Shown one piece after another: positions 46,958 to 55,358 of a stretch of 64,000 bases of DNA. A program made the position numbers and the translations under genes. Every line of letters begins with the position of its first letter. Within the stretch, counting starts at the first letter, position 1. Source of the DNA: an uncultured Gammaproteobacteria bacterium (GTDB taxonomy: Bacteria > Pseudomonadota > Gammaproteobacteria > Pseudomonadales > Pseudohongiellaceae); NCBI GenBank assembly GCA_903837345.1, contig CAILUG010000050.1:1-64000 (forward strand), read 5' to 3'. Below the pieces are notes generated by a model that worked only from the letters and a program-made list of their open reading frames with translations, was not told the origin of the DNA and did not search any database.

Positions 46958-49678
46958 ATGCCGCTGCAGCTGGACCGGATGGAAGAACTGGACGCGGCAC
47001 TCACCAACGGCGCCGTGCTGCTGGTTCCGAACTTCCGCAGCAGTGATCAGCTGGTTGACCAGCTTTGCCGTTACCGCCGTGGCGACAACAGCAAGGTGCT
47101 GGTACGCCCGGCCATCCATGCCATCGACCTCTGGCTCGCTGATCTTTGGGAACAACTTACCCTGTTGCATGATGCAGAATCCCTGGCATGGCGGGTGTTG
47201 CAACCGGCCGAGGAACAGTTGTTATGGCAGGAACTGGTTTACAAGGCTTCACCTGAACTGCTGCTGCTCAATCGTGACGGCACTGCCACTCTCGCCGCCA
47301 GCGCCTGGCGCTTCCTGCAGCAGTGGCAAATTTCCCTGGCCGAGCTGCGCAGCCACCTGAGCCTCACCCATGACTCCACCTGGAAAGATGATCGTGAATA
47401 TGCCTGGTCCTGGTTGCAGACGTTTGACCGTTACTGTCAACGCCAGCACTTGCTGAGTTTCAGCGGCATGTTGCAACTGCTGCTGCAGTTCATCGAAAAC
47501 GGCACATTGACCGGACTGAAGCTGTTGCCTCCCGCGCTGTTGTTGTCAGGATTTGATGCACCACCACCCTTGTACAAATCGCTCTTTGCTGCACTCCACG
47601 ACCAGGGTGTGGCAATTGATAACTGGATCTTCACCGCTTGTGAACCAGAACGCAGGTTGCAGTCCTTCAATATCCCTGCGGACGAATGTCGTGCCGCCGC
47701 CGAGTGGGCCAACAATGTTTTGCAGCAGGACGGTAGCGCCAGCATCGGCATCATTACTGCTGACAGCACCATTCTGCGCGGAGAATTGCAACGCTGCTTC
47801 GAGCAGACCTTCATCGCGCGCCGCGAAGTAATGAGCACAACCTTGCCGGCATCCTTGAGTGAAGAAGCCTGGATCCATACAGCATTGAGCAGTCTCGCAC
47901 TGTTGCAGGACCGGCTTGATACCTTGCAGTGCTGTGCGCTGCTGCGTTCGCCGTGGCTGCTGGCGGCTGACAGCGAACAGGATGCACGCGCCGAACTGGA
48001 ACTGCGCCTGCGCAAGTCACAAACACTGCAGATCCAGAGCGTGGAATTGCGGCAGTTGTGCCTGCAACAGGACAAGAGCTGGCACTGCCCTGCGCTCGGC
48101 GCGGGTTTGTTGCAACTGCAACAACAATTCCTGCGCCAGCCGCGCCAGCAGCCACTGCGGGACTGGCTGCAATTCTTCGAAGCCTGGTGGGAGATCCTGC
48201 TGCCGCGCAGTGTGCTATTGCAGTCCGGCAACCGCCCGCTGGTCAAGGCATGGGAAAGCCTGCTCAGACAGGCACAGCTCAGCAGCAGCCTGTTTGGCAC
48301 GCCGGATTTCACCGAGGCTTGTGCACTGCTGACCCGCCTGTGTCGTGCCAGCTCGCTCACCACCGGCAAGACCCAAACGCCGGTGCAGTTGCTGACACCC
48401 GTCATGGCGGCCGGCCTGCATTTCACGCATTTATGGTGCATGCAGATGACGGAAACGCTATGGCCCGGCGAGCAGCATCCGCATCCCTATCTGCCGCTGG
48501 CACTGCAAGTGCAGCATGGTTTGCCTGGAGCTGATCGCAACCAGCAGTTGGTGCAAAGCAGTGAGCTCTTGCTGAGCCTGATCCAGCGCACTACCCAGCA
48601 ACTGGTTTTCAGCCATGCCGGCAGTGCTGATGATTTGCCGCAACGGCGGACTGCGCTGTTACCTGCTGATCTGCAACCACAACCGGTTGACCGTCAGACT
48701 CTGGCAGGAGGCCTGCATCCGGCATTGGCCAACCCGGAGATGGCAACCCTGGAAACATTGCAGGAATCCACGGTGGTGCCCTTGCCGGCAACCACGGTCT
48801 TTGAGGGCGGCTCCGGCATCCTGACCAGCCAATCCGCCTGCCCCTTCAAAAGTTTTGCGCAGTACCGGCTGCAGGCACGTGAACTGCCGAAGCCGGTCTA
48901 TGGCATCACTTCGAATGCACTTGGTGACTGTGTGCATGAAGCGCTGCAGGCATTCTGGACCAGCATGAAAAGCCAGGCTGCATTGATAGCGACCGACCAG
49001 GCGGGTCTGGAAAGTGCGATCAGGCAGGCATTGGCGCCGGCACTTCGCAATCTGGCGCGACTGTATCCGGACCTGCTGACCCCCCGCCTGAAGGAACTGG
49101 AAGAGAAAAGATTGTGCGCACTCTTGCTGCGCTGGCTGGAGCTGGAACGCCAACGAGGCCCCTTCACTGTCATCGCTACCGAACAGGAGCTGCTGTGGTC
49201 ACTGCCCCGCCTGCAATTGCGGCTGCGACTTGATCGTATTGACCGGCTGGCCAACGGCAGCACAGCCATTGTCGATTACAAAACCGGCAAGACAGCTAGC
49301 ATGCGCTGGCAGGACGAACGCCCCGCGGCACCCCAGTTGCTGTTGTATGAACTAGCGGCCGATGCCAGCGGCAAATTTGCTGACACTGACGCCCTGCTCT
49401 ATGCCCACATCAATGTCGAAGACCTCGACTATGCCGGCCTTGCTGCCGATGACAGCATTTTCCCAGGCCTGGCCTTCAACAACGACAAATCCGTGAATGC
49501 ACCCGACTGGCCAAGCCTGAAACGACACTGGCAGCAAATCATCAGAGTGCTCGCCGATGAATTCCTGCAGGGTTATGCTGCCGTACAACCCACACGCCGG
49601 AACAGCTGCGATTATTGTCATCTCGGTAGTTTGTGCCGCATTGACGAATTGCGCACCGAAGCCGAGGGCGAAGCATGA
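46958..49678 (+). CDS. AddB-like PD-(D/E)XK nuclease subunit
   Basis: 906 residues from ATG 46958, with AAGGA eight bases upstream; a TTG two codons earlier is less likely. The N-terminal part is an inactivated UvrD-like helicase scaffold without a P-loop (VLLVPNFRSSDQL). The C-terminal nuclease domain carries AIVDYKTGK, and four cysteines (one in SACPFKSFAQYRL, near residue 627, then Cys884, Cys887 and Cys893 in SCDYCHLGSLCR) match the iron-sulphur staple of AddB. It resembles the probable DNA-repair proteins of beta- and gammaproteobacteria. The stop overlaps the start of the helicase gene by four bases (ATGA). Confidence 0.85.
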   Translation: MPLQLDRMEELDAALTNGAVLLVPNFRSSDQLVDQLCRYRRGDNSKVLVRPAIHAIDLWLADLWEQLTLLHDAESLAWRVLQPAEEQLLWQELVYKASPELLLLNRDGTATLAASAWRFLQQWQISLAELRSHLSLTHDSTWKDDREYAWSWLQTFDRYCQRQHLLSFSGMLQLLLQFIENGTLTGLKLLPPALLLSGFDAPPPLYKSLFAALHDQGVAIDNWIFTACEPERRLQSFNIPADECRAAAEWANNVLQQDGSASIGIITADSTILRGELQRCFEQTFIARREVMSTTLPASLSEEAWIHTALSSLALLQDRLDTLQCCALLRSPWLLAADSEQDARAELELRLRKSQTLQIQSVELRQLCLQQDKSWHCPALGAGLLQLQQQFLRQPRQQPLRDWLQFFEAWWEILLPRSVLLQSGNRPLVKAWESLLRQAQLSSSLFGTPDFTEACALLTRLCRASSLTTGKTQTPVQLLTPVMAAGLHFTHLWCMQMTETLWPGEQHPHPYLPLALQVQHGLPGADRNQQLVQSSELLLSLIQRTTQQLVFSHAGSADDLPQRRTALLPADLQPQPVDRQTLAGGLHPALANPEMATLETLQESTVVPLPATTVFEGGSGILTSQSACPFKSFAQYRLQARELPKPVYGITSNALGDCVHEALQAFWTSMKSQAALIATDQAGLESAIRQALAPALRNLARLYPDLLTPRLKELEEKRLCALLLRWLELERQRGPFTVIATEQELLWSLPRLQLRLRLDRIDRLANGSTAIVDYKTGKTASMRWQDERPAAPQLLLYELAADASGKFADTDALLYAHINVEDLDYAGLAADDSIFPGLAFNNDKSVNAPDWPSLKRHWQQIIRVLADEFLQGYAAVQPTRRNSCDYCHLGSLCRIDELRTEAEGEA

Positions 49679-52600
49679 GCTACCGTCCTGCCGACATCAC
49701 TGCGCGTGAACGCGCCCTCGATATCACTGCATCCTTCTGCGTGCAGGCTCCGGCCGGCTCCGGCAAAACCGAATTGCTGACACAACGTTTGCTCAAGCTG
49801 CTGGCGCATGTGCAACAGCCCGAAGAAATCCTGGCTTTCACCTTCACCCGCAAAGCGGCCGCCGAAATGCGCGACCGTTTGCTGCACAGCCTGCAGGAGG
49901 CGCAGGAATTCCGCAGCCGGCCGGCTGCCGATTGGGAGCAACTTGAACCCCACAAACTGCACACATTGCAACTGGCCACCAGGGTGCTGGAGCAGGATGC
50001 ACGGCAAAACTGGCACTTGCTGCTCAATTCGCAACGCCTGCGCCTGACCACCATCGATGGCTTCACAGCGTGGCTAAGTGCGCAATTGCCACTGAGCGCC
50101 AAACTGGGCGCTCGCGCAGTCATTACCACCGACATGGAACCGGTTTTTGCCGAAGCCATCCATAACACCCTGGCAATGCTGGAAACACCGGGCGCAGTGG
50201 GTGTGGCACTGCAGCATTTGCTGCCCCACCTGCAGAACAACCTGCAGACTGCAGAAAAACTGTTGCAGAAACTGCTGCAACAACGCGACCAATGGTTGCC
50301 ACTGGTGAAAACACTGGAACAGGAACCGGCTGGCGCACGCGCAGTCATGGAAGCAACGCTGCACGACATGGTGGAACAGCAACTGCACGACACGGCAATC
50401 CTGCTGGCTCCCCATGGCAAGGACCTGATGACCTTGATCGCCTTTGCCGCCGGCAATCTGCAGGATCAACCTGATCACGAACTGCATCAACTCAACTCAG
50501 GGGCAGATCTGCCACCCGTCTATGCGGAGGCTGTCGAAGGCTGGCGCATGTTGAGCCGCTTCCTGCTGCTCGGCAGTCTCGAAGGATTCCGCAGTCCCAA
50601 AGGCCTGCAGGCCAGACACGGATTTCCCGGCCAGAAAGAGGCCAACGGCAAGGAACAGCAGGACACTTTCAGGAACATGAAGGTCGCCTTCGGCGAACTG
50701 TGTGCTGCCCTCGACCATGCCGGCTGTCTGCCGGCACTACAGATGGTGGCCCGCTTGCCTGATCCGCATTATCCGGCTCCCCAGTGGGAAGTACTCAATG
50801 CACTCTGCACCTTGCTGCCGGTGCTGGCCGCACAGCTGGATGTGGCCATGCAAAGCAACGGCGTGGTCGACCACACTGAAACCAGTCTGGCTGCATTGCG
50901 TGCGCTCGGCAGCGAAGAGGAGCCCACTGATCTGGCACTGCGCCTCGACTATCGCATCCGCCACATTCTGGTCGACGAGTTCCAGGATACTTCTTCCATG
51001 CAGTTCCATCTGCTGGAAAAACTGACACTGGGCTGGCAGGCTGGCGATGGCCGCACGCTGTTCATCGTGGGCGACGGCATGCAGAGCTGCTATGCGTTCC
51101 GCAATGCCAAGGTCAGCCTGTTTCTGAAAGCGCGCAACCAAGGCATCGGCTCGGTGCAACTGGTGCCGGTCGATCTGGAAGTCAATTTCCGCAGTGACAG
51201 CAGCGTGGTGCTGTGGGTCAACACCGTGTTCAGCGAGTCATTTCCCCGCGTCGATGACCTGGCCCGTGGCGGAGTGCGCTACAGCCGCAGTGCAGCACGC
51301 TCGCAGGCACAATTGACTCCGGGTGTGCACGTGCATCTGTGGAAACAGGCCGAAGATTCAGCTGCCGACCCTGCCACCCGTCGCCGCATCGAAGCCCTGA
51401 AAATCGCTGAATTATGCGAGCAATTACAGCAGCAGGATCCGTCACAGACAGTTGCAGTGCTGGTACGCAGTCGCAGTCATCTGCGCGAACTGGTGCCGGC
51501 TTTGCGGGCGCTGGGACAGAAGTGGAATGCCAGCAAGATCGACCGACTGCTGTCCTACCCCGACATCCGTGATCTCTTCACGTTGCTGCGCGCGCTGCTC
51601 TCGATAGCCGACTGCACTGCCTGGCTGGCACTGTTGCGTACGCCGTTTTTCGGATTGGCTTTGGCCGACTTGCAGATACTGGCGAGCAACACCAGGTCAG
51701 GACCACAGAGCCTGTGGTCCACCTTGCAACTGCATGAAGAAATTGCCGGGCTCAGCGATGATGCACACAAGCGGCTGCAACGCTGCGTGCCGCTCTTGCA
51801 GCAAGCCCGTCAACGCCGCCAGCAGCAACCCTTGCGCCAGGTGCTCGAATCACTCTGGATTGCACTTGGTGGAGCTGCCTGCCTCGGCAATCCCGGGCTG
51901 CTGACCAATGTCGCCACTTTCCTGGCACTGGTAGAACAACACACCCTGCACGGTGACATTGCCGATATCCATGCATTGGAAGCAGCAGTGGATACCACCT
52001 ATGGCAGTGCGGTGGACAGCAGTGTGAAGCTTGAACTGATGACCATCCACAACGCCAAAGGACTGGAGTTCGATGTGGTTCTGCTGCCCGGACTTGACCG
52101 TGCGCCGAAAGCCAACAGCAAGGAACTGATGATGTGGCATGAGCACCTCGACCGTGCCAACCACAGTCGCCCGCTGCTGGGACTGTTGCCGGAAAAAGGC
52201 CAGCCGGATGACGCACTCTACGACTATTTGCGGTTCGAACACCAACAACGTGATGCACTGGAATCAACCCGATTGCTTTACATTGCCGTAACGCGTGCAG
52301 CACGTGCCGCCTGGCTGTTCGGCTCTGTCAAACAAGGCAAGACCGGCCTCGAGGCGTCTGCTTCATCGTTGCTGCAGCGGATACTGCCGGCACTCTCGGC
52401 CCAACCGGAAGTGCTGCAAGTCACAGTTAAAGAGCTGCCGGCTGTCGCTGCTGCCGGCGCAGCACCGGTATTTGTGCAGCAGCAAATCCAGAACTTGCGA
52501 CGATTGCCTGCCCACTGGCAGAGCCCGCTCACCGACTCGCTGTGGCCGCCTGTTGCCACTGCAGTGGAGGATGATCCTTTGCATCAGCAGTTGCTGGCAC

Positions 52601-53112
52601 GCTGTATTGGTGAGCTGGTCCATGCGGGATTGAAGCAGTGCGTCGAACGCGGCAGTGAATGGCTGCAGCGAATCACCACCCCGCCGCTCTGGAGTCGCAC
52701 ATTGGCGCCATTGTGCGCAAACAAGGCAGAGCTCGATTCATCATTGCTGACTGTGCGCACCCAGTTGCAAAAATGCATGGAGAGTCCCGCGCAGCACTGG
52801 CTGTTCCGTGACCGGCAACAACAGGATGCCTGTGAACTGGCACTGGTGGATTACAGCCGGGGCAGCCGGCGTGATTACGTGATTGACCGCACCTTCGTGG
52901 ATGCCGGCGGTGTGCGCTGGATCATCGATTACAAGACCGCAACCCCGGCACAAGGCCAGTCGCGTGAAGAATTTCTGAACGACCAGGCCAGCCGCTACCA
53001 GAGCCAGCTGGCAACCTATCGCAGCCTGTTGGCAATGGTCGATCCCGGCACCGCTGACCGCTGCCGAACCGCCTTGTACTTCACCGCCCTCGATCTGCTG
53101 CATGAGCTGTAA
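49675..53112 (+). CDS. AddA-like UvrD helicase-nuclease
   Basis: 1145 residues with a full superfamily 1 helicase: Walker A APAGSGKTELLTQRL near residue 24, FTFTRKAAAEM, LVDEFQDTSSMQ, VGDGMQSCYAFRNAK, and the later motifs TIHNAKGLEFDVV and LLYIAVTRAARAA. A C-terminal RecB-type nuclease domain carries RWIIDYKTATP. With the preceding gene it forms a two-nuclease helicase complex of the AddAB type, which resects double-strand breaks and loads RecA. No recB, recC or recD is seen here, although they could be elsewhere. It is coupled to the preceding gene. Confidence 0.9.
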   Translation: MSYRPADITARERALDITASFCVQAPAGSGKTELLTQRLLKLLAHVQQPEEILAFTFTRKAAAEMRDRLLHSLQEAQEFRSRPAADWEQLEPHKLHTLQLATRVLEQDARQNWHLLLNSQRLRLTTIDGFTAWLSAQLPLSAKLGARAVITTDMEPVFAEAIHNTLAMLETPGAVGVALQHLLPHLQNNLQTAEKLLQKLLQQRDQWLPLVKTLEQEPAGARAVMEATLHDMVEQQLHDTAILLAPHGKDLMTLIAFAAGNLQDQPDHELHQLNSGADLPPVYAEAVEGWRMLSRFLLLGSLEGFRSPKGLQARHGFPGQKEANGKEQQDTFRNMKVAFGELCAALDHAGCLPALQMVARLPDPHYPAPQWEVLNALCTLLPVLAAQLDVAMQSNGVVDHTETSLAALRALGSEEEPTDLALRLDYRIRHILVDEFQDTSSMQFHLLEKLTLGWQAGDGRTLFIVGDGMQSCYAFRNAKVSLFLKARNQGIGSVQLVPVDLEVNFRSDSSVVLWVNTVFSESFPRVDDLARGGVRYSRSAARSQAQLTPGVHVHLWKQAEDSAADPATRRRIEALKIAELCEQLQQQDPSQTVAVLVRSRSHLRELVPALRALGQKWNASKIDRLLSYPDIRDLFTLLRALLSIADCTAWLALLRTPFFGLALADLQILASNTRSGPQSLWSTLQLHEEIAGLSDDAHKRLQRCVPLLQQARQRRQQQPLRQVLESLWIALGGAACLGNPGLLTNVATFLALVEQHTLHGDIADIHALEAAVDTTYGSAVDSSVKLELMTIHNAKGLEFDVVLLPGLDRAPKANSKELMMWHEHLDRANHSRPLLGLLPEKGQPDDALYDYLRFEHQQRDALESTRLLYIAVTRAARAAWLFGSVKQGKTGLEASASSLLQRILPALSAQPEVLQVTVKELPAVAAAGAAPVFVQQQIQNLRRLPAHWQSPLTDSLWPPVATAVEDDPLHQQLLARCIGELVHAGLKQCVERGSEWLQRITTPPLWSRTLAPLCANKAELDSSLLTVRTQLQKCMESPAQHWLFRDRQQQDACELALVDYSRGSRRDYVIDRTFVDAGGVRWIIDYKTATPAQGQSREEFLNDQASRYQSQLATYRSLLAMVDPGTADRCRTALYFTALDLLHEL

Positions 53113-53154
53113 CCTGCAGGAAAATGACAAAAACCCGGGAAGTTTACCGCTGAT

Positions 53155-53182
53155 CACAGCGCTGCGTGGACTTTCCGCTGTG
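53155..53182 (+). other. Inverted repeat after the AddA-like gene
   Basis: CACAGCG (53155-53161) and CGCTGTG (53176-53182) form a perfect 7-bp stem with a 14-base loop, 42 bases after the AddA-like stop. No T-run follows directly. Confidence 0.4.
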
Positions 53183-53207
53183 GCCTGACTAAGCTACGGG
53201 CCGGCTG

Positions 53208-53226
53208 CAGGAAACCTGTTTTTTTT
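53208..53226 (+). terminator. Terminator-like hairpin with T8 tract
   Basis: CAGG (53208-53211), loop AAA, CCTG (53215-53218), followed by eight T residues (53219-53226). The stem is short but the T-run is the longest in the intergenic sequence. It would end the AddB/AddA transcript before the next gene. Confidence 0.5.
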
Positions 53227-53273
53227 CGGCAGTTCCGCAAGCTTCTTTCACTCGTTACACACGGTACCTCATC

Positions 53274-54164
53274 ATGTCTACAGCACTTTCCAGACGCAAA
53301 CTGATGACTGCAGCCGCAGCTTCAGCCTTGTTCGGGCCCTTGGTAAAAGCTGCCGAGAAAGTGGCAGCTGCACCCATCCACCAGGGGAGACTGAAACAAA
53401 GTGTGATGGCCACCGTGTGGGGCCAGAACAGTCCGTTCAACTTCGTGCAGCGCTGCGAAATACTGTCAATGCTGGGGTTTTCCGGCGTGGATCTGCCGCA
53501 GCCTGATCAGGTGCCTATCCTGGCCGATCATGGCCTGGTGCCGGCCCTGATGGTCGGCTCCGGCACCTCGTTCAATGACGGACTCATCCGCAAGGAGCTG
53601 CACGACAAGATCGAGGAAGCTACCAGGGCCTCCATCGACATGTGTGTAAAAGCCGGCTGCCCTACCCTCATTCTGATGCCCGGCAACCGCCGCGGCATGT
53701 CGGAAGAAGAAGGCGCTGCCAATGCCACCGAGATCCTGCACCGTATTGCGCCCTATGCCGAAGAGAAAGGCATCAACGTGTGCATGGAAATCACCAATGC
53801 GAAAGTTGTTGCCGACAACCGCACGGACCAGATGTTTCATGACATCAACTGGGGCTTCAAGGTATGTCGTGCCACCGGCTCCTCACGCATCAAGGTGCTG
53901 TACGACATCTACCATGTGCAGATCACGAATGGTGATGTGGTGCGCACCCTGCGCGACAATCTCGACCTGTGTTGCCACATCCATGTAGCCGGCGTGCCGA
54001 CTCGCGCCGAAATCGACGACACGCAGGAACTCAATTTCCGTTACATTGCCCGGCAGATCGCCGATATGGGCTACCAGGGGTTTATCGCGCACGAGTGGCG
54101 CCCCAGCCCCGGCCGCAATCCGCTGATCAGCCTCGCCAACTGCTTTGACATTCTGGCAGTCTGA
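53274..54164 (+). CDS. Secreted TIM-barrel protein (hydroxypyruvate isomerase-like)
   Basis: 296 residues. The N-terminus has a twin-arginine motif (SRRKLM) and an Ala-rich hydrophobic stretch ending near VKAAEK, so Tat export is likely. The remainder is an AP-endonuclease-2/xylose-isomerase-like TIM barrel (MLGFSGVDLPQPDQVP, NVCMEITNAK, KVLYDIYHVQITNGD, HIHVAGVP, FIAHEWRPS), closest in pattern to hydroxypyruvate isomerases. The acidic and His residues expected to bind a divalent metal are visible. The substrate is unknown, although a sugar or hydroxy-acid isomerase or epimerase role is plausible. Its neighbours give no clear pathway. Confidence 0.75.
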   Translation: MSTALSRRKLMTAAAASALFGPLVKAAEKVAAAPIHQGRLKQSVMATVWGQNSPFNFVQRCEILSMLGFSGVDLPQPDQVPILADHGLVPALMVGSGTSFNDGLIRKELHDKIEEATRASIDMCVKAGCPTLILMPGNRRGMSEEEGAANATEILHRIAPYAEEKGINVCMEITNAKVVADNRTDQMFHDINWGFKVCRATGSSRIKVLYDIYHVQITNGDVVRTLRDNLDLCCHIHVAGVPTRAEIDDTQELNFRYIARQIADMGYQGFIAHEWRPSPGRNPLISLANCFDILAV

Positions 54165-54196
54165 GCAGGCAAGTATCAGTAGTACGAGGAAGTGTG

Positions 54197-55267
54197 ATGA
54201 TTGACCCGAGCAGCACAGAAAACGTAAACGTTGCCAGTTACCAGCCGCTGATGACGCCGGAAGCGCTGAAAGAGCGCCTGCCGCTGTATGGCGCCACGCT
54301 TGAGCATGTGCGAAACAACCGCCAGATCATCCGCAACATACTTGACCGCAAGGATCCGCGCCTGTTTATCGTGGTGGGGCCCTGCTCGATCCACGATGTC
54401 GAAGCTGCGCTCGACTATGCCGCGCGCCTGACCGGACTGGCGGAAGCAGTGAAAGACACCATGGTGCTGGTGATGCGTGTGTATTTCGAGAAACCGCGCA
54501 CCTCGGTGGGCTGGAAGGGATTGATCAACGATCCGGAAATGAATGACAGCTTCAAGATCGAGAAAGGCCTGCACACGGGTCGTCGGCTGCTGCTGAAACT
54601 GAGTGCGATGGGACTGCCGACTTCCACTGAAGCGCTGGACCCGATTTCGCCGCAGTACCTGCACGACATCATCACCTGGTCGGCAATTGGCGCCCGCACC
54701 ACTGAATCGCAAACACATCGGGAAATGTCGAGCGGATTGAGCTCGCCGGTCGGTTTCAAGAACGGCACCGATGGCGGTCTGGAAGTGGCGATCAATGCGT
54801 TGAAGGCCGTCAGCAGCCCGCACCGCTTTCTCGGCATTGATCCCAAGGGTCAAGTGGCAATCGTCACCACCACCGGCAATGCCTACGCCCATATCGTGCT
54901 GCGCGGCGGTAATGGCATCACCAACTTTGATGCAGCGAGCGTCGCCGCCTGTGAAGCCGCCTGCCGCAAAGCCGGCGTCACCACCAACGTCATGATCGAT
55001 TGCAGCCATGCCAATTCCAGCAAAAAACCGGAGTTGCAACCCGATGTGTTCGCCAACGTGGTGGACCAGATCGTGGCCGGCAACAAGTCGATTATCGGCG
55101 TGATGCTGGAGAGCAACATCAATCACGGCCGCCAGGATATTCCGGCTGATCTGACCCGGCTGAAATACGGCGTGTCAGTAACTGACGGGTGTATTGACTG
55201 GGAAACTACTGCGGCCACGCTGCTCGCGGCGCATGAGAAGCTGAAAGGCGTGCTGCCCAACCGGTAA
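54197..55267 (+). CDS. 3-deoxy-7-phosphoheptulonate synthase (class I)
   Basis: 356 residues of the AroF/AroG/AroH family. The PEP-binding GPCSIHD region, LVMRVYFEKPRTSVGWKG, and the C-terminal DCSHANSSKKPE metal site are present. It condenses PEP with erythrose-4-phosphate to begin aromatic synthesis. GAGGA lies six bases before ATG 54197; an adjacent GTG three bases upstream is less likely. Which feedback isoform (Phe, Tyr or Trp) this is cannot be told from sequence alone. Confidence 0.93.
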   Translation: MIDPSSTENVNVASYQPLMTPEALKERLPLYGATLEHVRNNRQIIRNILDRKDPRLFIVVGPCSIHDVEAALDYAARLTGLAEAVKDTMVLVMRVYFEKPRTSVGWKGLINDPEMNDSFKIEKGLHTGRRLLLKLSAMGLPTSTEALDPISPQYLHDIITWSAIGARTTESQTHREMSSGLSSPVGFKNGTDGGLEVAINALKAVSSPHRFLGIDPKGQVAIVTTTGNAYAHIVLRGGNGITNFDAASVAACEAACRKAGVTTNVMIDCSHANSSKKPELQPDVFANVVDQIVAGNKSIIGVMLESNINHGRQDIPADLTRLKYGVSVTDGCIDWETTAATLLAAHEKLKGVLPNR

Positions 55268-55279
55268 TCAAGCAAACCG

Positions 55280-55313
55280 GTCACTGCCTGATCCGGATGG
55301 ACCAGACAGTGAC
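55280..55313. terminator. Hairpin between DAHP synthase and the TonB receptor
   Basis: GTCACTGCCTG (55280-55290) pairs with CAGACAGTGAC (55303-55313) with one mismatch. It lies 13 bases after the DAHP synthase stop, and the receptor gene ends at 55359 on the other strand, so it could serve both. No T-run follows. Confidence 0.5.
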
Positions 55314-55358
55314 AATCGGCATCAAACAACTGACTTCCCTGTTGTGCTTGCTGTCTCC

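Noticed and set aside
54176-55126. 316-codon open frame on the minus strand over DAHP synthase
   Set aside because: It is antisense to a fully conserved gene and low in recognisable features.
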